Assembly (NCBI GenBank): GCA_943735955.1
Contig: OX030961.1
Coordinates: forward strand, 770,001-834,000
Length of the DNA: 64,000 bases
Direction of reading: 5' to 3'
Source of the DNA: Piscicola geometra
Lineage: Eukaryota; Annelida; Clitellata; Hirudinida; Piscicolidae
Under the pieces are notes generated by a model. That model was not told the origin of the DNA and searched no databases. It worked only from the letters and a program-made list of their open reading frames with translations. Shown here piece by piece: positions 62,401 to 64,000 of the stretch. Numbering within the stretch: position 1 is the first letter of the stretch; the number at the start of each line of letters is the position of its first letter. The position numbers and the translations under genes were made by a program.

Positions 62401-64000
62401 GTGCATTGTGGTGCATGGGGGGGAATGGTGGTGCATGGTGGTGCATGGGGGTGCATGGGGGTGCATGGTGGTGCATGGGGGTGCATGGAGGTGCATGGTG
62501 GTGCATGGTGGTGCATGGGGGGGAATGGTGGTGCATGGAGGTGCATGGGGGTGCATGGGGGTGCATGGGGGTGCATGGTGGTGCATGGAGGTGCATGGGG
62601 GTGCATGGTGGTGCATGGGGGTGCATTGGGGTGCATGGTGGTGCATGGGGGTGCATGGGGGTGCATGGTGGTGCATGGTGGTGCATGGGGGGGCATGGAG
62701 GTGCATGGTGGTGCATGGGGGTGCATGGAGGTGCATGGGGGTGCTTGGTGGTGCATGGAGGTGTATGGAGGTGCATGGTGGTGCATGGGGGTGCATGGGG
62801 GTGCATGGTGGTGCATGGGGGTGCATGGAGGTGCATGGTGGTGCATGGGGGTGCATGGTGGTGCATGGGGGTGCATGGAGGTGCATGGTGGTGCATGGGG
62901 GTGCTTGGTGGTGCATGGAGGTGCATGAAGGTGCATGGGGGGGCATGGTGGTGCATGGGGGTGCATGGAGGTGCATGGGGGTGCTTGGTGGTGCATGGAG
63001 GTGCATGGTGGTGCTTGGTGGTGCATGGAGGTGCATGGAGGTGTATGGAGGTGCATGGTGGTGCATGGTGGTGCATGGGGGTGCATGGTGGTGCATGGGG
63101 GTGCATGGAGGTGCCTGGTGGTGCATGGGGGTGCATGGAGGTGCATGGTGGTGCATGGGGGTGCATGGTGGTGCATGGGGGTGCATGGTGGTGCATGGGG
63201 GTGCATGGAGGTGCATGGGGGTGCTTGGTGGTGCATGGAGGTGCATGGTGGTGCATGGGGGTGCATGGTGGTGCATGGGGGTGCATGGAGGTGCATGGTG
63301 GTGCATGGGGGTGCATGGTGGGGCATGGGGATGCATGGAGGTGCATGGAGGTGCATGGAGGTGCATGGGGGTGCATTGTGGTGCATGGGGGGGAATGGTG
63401 GTGCATGGTGGTGCATGGGGGTGCATGGTGGTGCATGGGGGTGCATGGTGGTGCATGGAGGGGCATGGAGGTGCATGGTGGTGCATGGGGGGGCATGGAG
63501 GTGCATGGGGGGGCATGGTGGTGCATGGGGGGGCATGGTGGTGCATGGGGGTGCATGGAGGTGCATGGGGTTGCTTGGTGGTGCATGGAGGTGCATGGTG
63601 GTGCTTGGTGGTGCATGGAGGTGTATGGAGGTGCATGGTGGTGCATGGTGGTGCATGGGGGTGCATGGTGGTGCATGGGGGTGCATGGAGGTGCATGGTG
63701 GTGCATGGGGGTGCATGGAGGTGCATGGTGGTGCATGGGGGTGCATGGGGGTGCATGGAGGTGCATGGGGGGGCATGGTGGTGCATGGGGGTGCATGGAG
63801 GTGCATGGGGGTGCTTGGTGGTGCATGGAGGTGCATGGTGGTGCATGGGGGTGCATGGTGGTGCATGGGGGTGCATGGAGGTGCATGGTGGTGCATGGGG
63901 GTGCATGGTGGGGCATGGGGATGCATGGAGGTGCATGGAGGTGCATGGGGGTGCATTGTGGTGCATGGGGGGGAATGGTGGTGCATGGTGGTGCATGGGG
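53405..64000. repeat. 10-bp satellite (GGTGCATGGN)n, more than 10.5 kb
   Basis: It begins within about ten bases of the ELAPOR exon 7 donor (53397) and continues past the right edge: roughly 1060 copies. The tenth base is A, T or G; rarer units are GGGGCATGG, GGGGAATGG, GGTGTATGG, GGTGCTTGG, GATGCATGG and GGTGCATTG. It makes open frames of thousands of codons on both strands because no frame of the unit contains a stop; 10 bp is not a multiple of three, so all frames read the same 10-residue cycle. Not protein-coding. Almost every unit has TGCATG on the ELAPOR sense strand. Confidence 0.98.
54096..59950. repeat. Higher-order duplication inside the 10-bp satellite
   Basis: The variant order from about 54096 to 56480 reappears from about 57565 to 59950 at an offset of 3469 bp, nearly base for base (one change noted: GCATGGAG versus GCATAGAG at about 58096). 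A shorter recurring block with GGTTGCTTGGTGGTGC and GGTGTATGGAGG appears near 55300, 56930, 58770, 60400, 61320, 62020 and 63565. Confidence 0.85.

Noticed and set aside
51048..63986. Giant minus-strand open frames of over 3500 codons (His/Pro/Cys-rich)
   Set aside because: They are products of the stop-free 10-bp satellite joined to a stop-free CAACAACACC repeat and, in one case, to the LINE frame. No codon bias, splice structure or domain supports a protein.

Overview
This is nuclear DNA from a multicellular animal. Four genes can be rebuilt from short exons with GT-AG introns and matching codon phases, and all four belong to families typical of animals: filamin, a USP-type deubiquitinase, a one-domain nucleoredoxin-like protein, and ELAPOR (EIG121/KIAA1324). 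Coding exons are GC-balanced; introns and spacers are AT-rich and full of DNA transposons, non-LTR retrotransposons, SINEs and tandem repeats. The phylum cannot be told from the sequence; an invertebrate with a repeat-rich genome fits best.

Layout. 1-4.6 kb: 5' end of a filamin gene (minus strand, running off the left edge); its first intron holds a LINE remnant that carries a nested inverted-repeat element. 5.9-10.1 kb: a USP peptidase gene (plus strand), with minisatellites and a hAT-like transposase remnant in its introns. 10.3-14.5 kb: AT-rich spacer with LINE pieces and a 16-bp satellite. 14.5-25.6 kb: a transposon stack: one hAT element inserted into another of its own family and itself hosting a Merlin derivative and a CATATGGG-repeat inverted-repeat element, then hAT fragments, a palindrome around an (AC)n tract, and LINE tails. 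26.3-31.5 kb: the nucleoredoxin-like gene (minus strand, three exons, 143 codons), whose 4.7-kb first intron carries an uncharacterised transposase-like gene and a piggyBac remnant. 32.1-40.4 kb: a second large hAT element with a nested SINE, an unclassified inverted-repeat element and a nearly intact Merlin element. 41.0-64.0 kb: ELAPOR (plus strand). Seven exons give the signal peptide and about 212 residues; introns carry two hAT elements, a foldback element, a SINE, a 5'-truncated RTE-type LINE with a PHD-like finger, and several arrays. The last intron is filled to the right edge by more than 10.5 kb of a 10-bp satellite.

The host genes have unrelated jobs (actin cross-linking, deubiquitination, thiol redox, endolysosomal membrane protein) and no operon-like logic. 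The most unusual points are two separate TGCATG-bearing minisatellites in sense orientation within ELAPOR introns, and a transposon nest whose insertion order can be read from exact target-site duplications. Most very long open frames in the right-hand 17 kb are by-products of repeat periods and are not genes.
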